64,000 nucleotides of DNA from Azophilus sp965116165 (GTDB lineage: Bacteria; Pseudomonadota; Gammaproteobacteria; Pseudomonadales; Azotimanducaceae), in NCBI GenBank assembly GCA_965116165.1, contig OZ220484.1, forward strand, positions 2,356,001-2,420,000, in the 5' to 3' direction. Below, piece by piece: positions 62,851 to 64,000 of the stretch. The notes beneath the pieces are model-generated. The model was not told the origin of the DNA and did not search any database. It was given only the letters and a program-made list of their open reading frames with translations. Each line of letters starts with the position of its first letter. The first letter of the stretch is position 1. The position numbers and the translations under genes are program-made.

Positions 62851-63267
62851 TTACTTGACCAGGGACAGTCGCGGCCCTTTTGGCGGCGACTCGGGCTTAT
62901 TTGCCGGTGGGTCGGGCGTGGGTGGTTCGGGCGTCGCAGGGGACGGCTCGGGGCCAAAGACCGTCCCCTGCCCGTTTTCGTGCGCAAACACCGCCGTGAT
63001 GGCGCCGATAGGCGCAACGATGCGCTGCGCCCGGCCACCGAATCGGCAGTCCACCACCATCCCCGAGTCCGAAATTGCAAGGTTGCGCGTTGCGGTCGCT
63101 GAAAGGTTGAGGGTGATGCCGCCGTCCTTGACATGGGCCCTCGGCACCGAGACACCTTCAACACCGCAGTCGATTTGCACCATCGGCGTGCAGTCGTTGT
63201 CTACGATCCAGTCGATTAGGGCCCGCAGCAGATAGGGCTTGGGCGAGGACATACTTTTGTCTGGCAT
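62851..63267 (-). CDS. sspB: ClpXP protease specificity-enhancing factor SspB
   Basis: 138 residues from ATG 63267 with AGGAG upstream. N-terminal substrate-binding domain: YLLRALIDWIVDNDCTPMVQ, then ITLNLSATATRNLAISDSGM and CRFGGRAQRIVAPIGAITAV-FAHENGQG. The acidic/Pro-rich tail ends RLSLVK, a ClpX-binding-type C-terminus. SspB tethers ssrA-tagged proteins to ClpXP. sspA, the usual upstream partner, is absent. Confidence 0.93.
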   Translation of the reverse strand: MPDKSMSSPKPYLLRALIDWIVDNDCTPMVQIDCGVEGVSVPRAHVKDGGITLNLSATATRNLAISDSGMVVDCRFGGRAQRIVAPIGAITAVFAHENGQGTVFGPEPSPATPEPPTPDPPANKPESPPKGPRLSLVK

Positions 63268-63358
63268 TGCGTCTCCTTGTAGGACGTTCGGTGGCGGCCC
63301 ATTTTGCAATCTACGCTTGCCGACCGCTCTTCTAGCATGGTTTGCCGAACGCTGAAAT

Positions 63359-63964
63359 TCAATCGGGCTGGTTGTCCGTGCGTGCCCGGCGACCCAGATA
63401 GCCGCCGTGGTGCCGCAGCCCCCAGGCTTCTCGTGTGACACCCTTCACCTCCAAGAGCGAGAGTGCGACCGCATCGCTGATTGCCAACATGACCGCCATA
63501 CTGGCGCTGGGGGTCAGGCCGAGCGGGCAGGGTTCCTCGATAATCCCCATATCGAGCACCAGGTCCGACAGGCCGCGCAATTCCGAATCCGGGTGGGAGG
63601 TTACGCCGATGACGCTCGCGACGCCCAGATGCCGGACCATTTCCAACAGTTCCAGAACTTCCCGGCTCTTGCCGCTGGTGGAGAAGGCGACGAGGATGTC
63701 GTCTCGGCCGACAAGCCCCAGGTCGCCGTGGGCCGCTTCGGCGGGATGCATGAAATCCGCGGGTGTCGTCGTGGAACACAGCGTGGCGGCGAACTTGCGG
63801 GCGATGTGCCCGGCCTTGCCGATGCCGGTGGTCAATACCTTGCCCGAACAGTCGGCCAAGCATTCCACGACGCGGACGAAATCGTCCGTGACAGCCACGG
63901 CCAGAATGGCCTCGGCCTCCGCCTTGAGCACGGCCCGCATGCGTTCGCGTATGTCCATATCCAT
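63359..63964 (-). CDS. SIS-domain sugar-phosphate isomerase (KdsD-like, no CBS domains)
   Basis: 201 residues. SIS core with GKVLTTGIGKAGHIARKFAA, the MHPAEAAHGDLGLVGRDDIL loop, FSTSGKSREVLELLEMVRHL and CPLGLTPSASMAVMLAISDA. These match D-arabinose-5-phosphate isomerases (Kdo pathway). The usual C-terminal CBS pair is missing, so it is a short form. A repeat R1 copy lies 7 bp upstream of the start, close enough to have displaced its promoter or original N-terminus. Confidence 0.8.
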   Translation of the reverse strand: MDMDIRERMRAVLKAEAEAILAVAVTDDFVRVVECLADCSGKVLTTGIGKAGHIARKFAATLCSTTTPADFMHPAEAAHGDLGLVGRDDILVAFSTSGKSREVLELLEMVRHLGVASVIGVTSHPDSELRGLSDLVLDMGIIEEPCPLGLTPSASMAVMLAISDAVALSLLEVKGVTREAWGLRHHGGYLGRRARTDNQPD

Positions 63965-63970
63965 ATCTTA

Positions 63971-63993
63971 GGAACCTCTGATCAATCCTGTAG
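63971..63993. repeat. Dispersed repeat R1, copy D
   Basis: Begins GGAACCTCTGATCAATCC, one base different from copies B and C, immediately upstream of the isomerase start. Confidence 0.85.
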
Positions 63994-64000
63994 TAGCGGA

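Overview
The window is about 64 kb of GC-rich DNA. It carries several gene orders I recognise from gammaproteobacteria: ftsN-hslV-hslU, ubiE-ubiJ-ubiB-tatABC, glnA-ntrB-ntrC, gpmI-envC next to yibN-secB, and ccoNOQP. The most likely source is a free-living or host-associated gammaproteobacterium that respires with a cbb3 oxidase and makes ubiquinone. I cannot name the genus. An unusual number of genes are broken by internal deletions, and short dispersed repeats are common, so part of this genome is decaying.

Layout. The left edge holds the end of ychF. A reverse-strand type I-G (formerly I-U) CRISPR effector operon follows (csb1, csb2, cas3 and a large-subunit-like gene; 830-7378), with no cas1, cas2, cas4 or array in the window. 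hisA stands alone at 7922-8659. It is followed by fused remains of envC and gpmI, each with an internal deletion. Two RTX genes (762 and 2025 codons; 10582-19020) separate gpmI from yibN-secB, and a 26-bp direct repeat flanks the pair. The nitrogen-control cluster ntrC-ntrB-(small secreted protein)-glnA follows, with a readable sigma-54 promoter and NtrC sites. Then come tusA and a decayed defence island (25.7-30.8 kb): hsdM, hsdS, an hsdR fragment, a second hsdS tail and an AlbA_2-type gene are all broken, while an ImmA/IrrE protease plus DUF4411 pair inside it is intact.

From 30.8 to 40.2 kb is a long reverse-strand housekeeping block (ThiI/MnmA-like enzyme, tatCBA, ubiB, a shortened ubiJ, ubiE, a DUF971 gene, hslU, hslV, ftsN-like) interrupted by one opposite-strand sulfotransferase. 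Next come an unrecognised secreted protein, methylcrotonyl-CoA carboxylase (both subunits), an LldD-type flavin oxidase, a third RTX gene, a TonB-dependent receptor, a YIP1-family gene with ccoNOQP, an envelope/glycosyltransferase cluster, sspB, and a SIS-domain arabinose-5-phosphate isomerase-like gene at the right edge.

The most unusual signal is in the defence island. Two different broken genes each contain a short stretch of their own coding sequence (37 and 39 bp) present twice at a spacing of exactly 72 bp, with unrelated 33-35 bp between the copies. That is the geometry of one CRISPR repeat-spacer unit, as if Cas1-Cas2 had integrated spacers into host genes. This is an inference; the sequence shows only the duplications.
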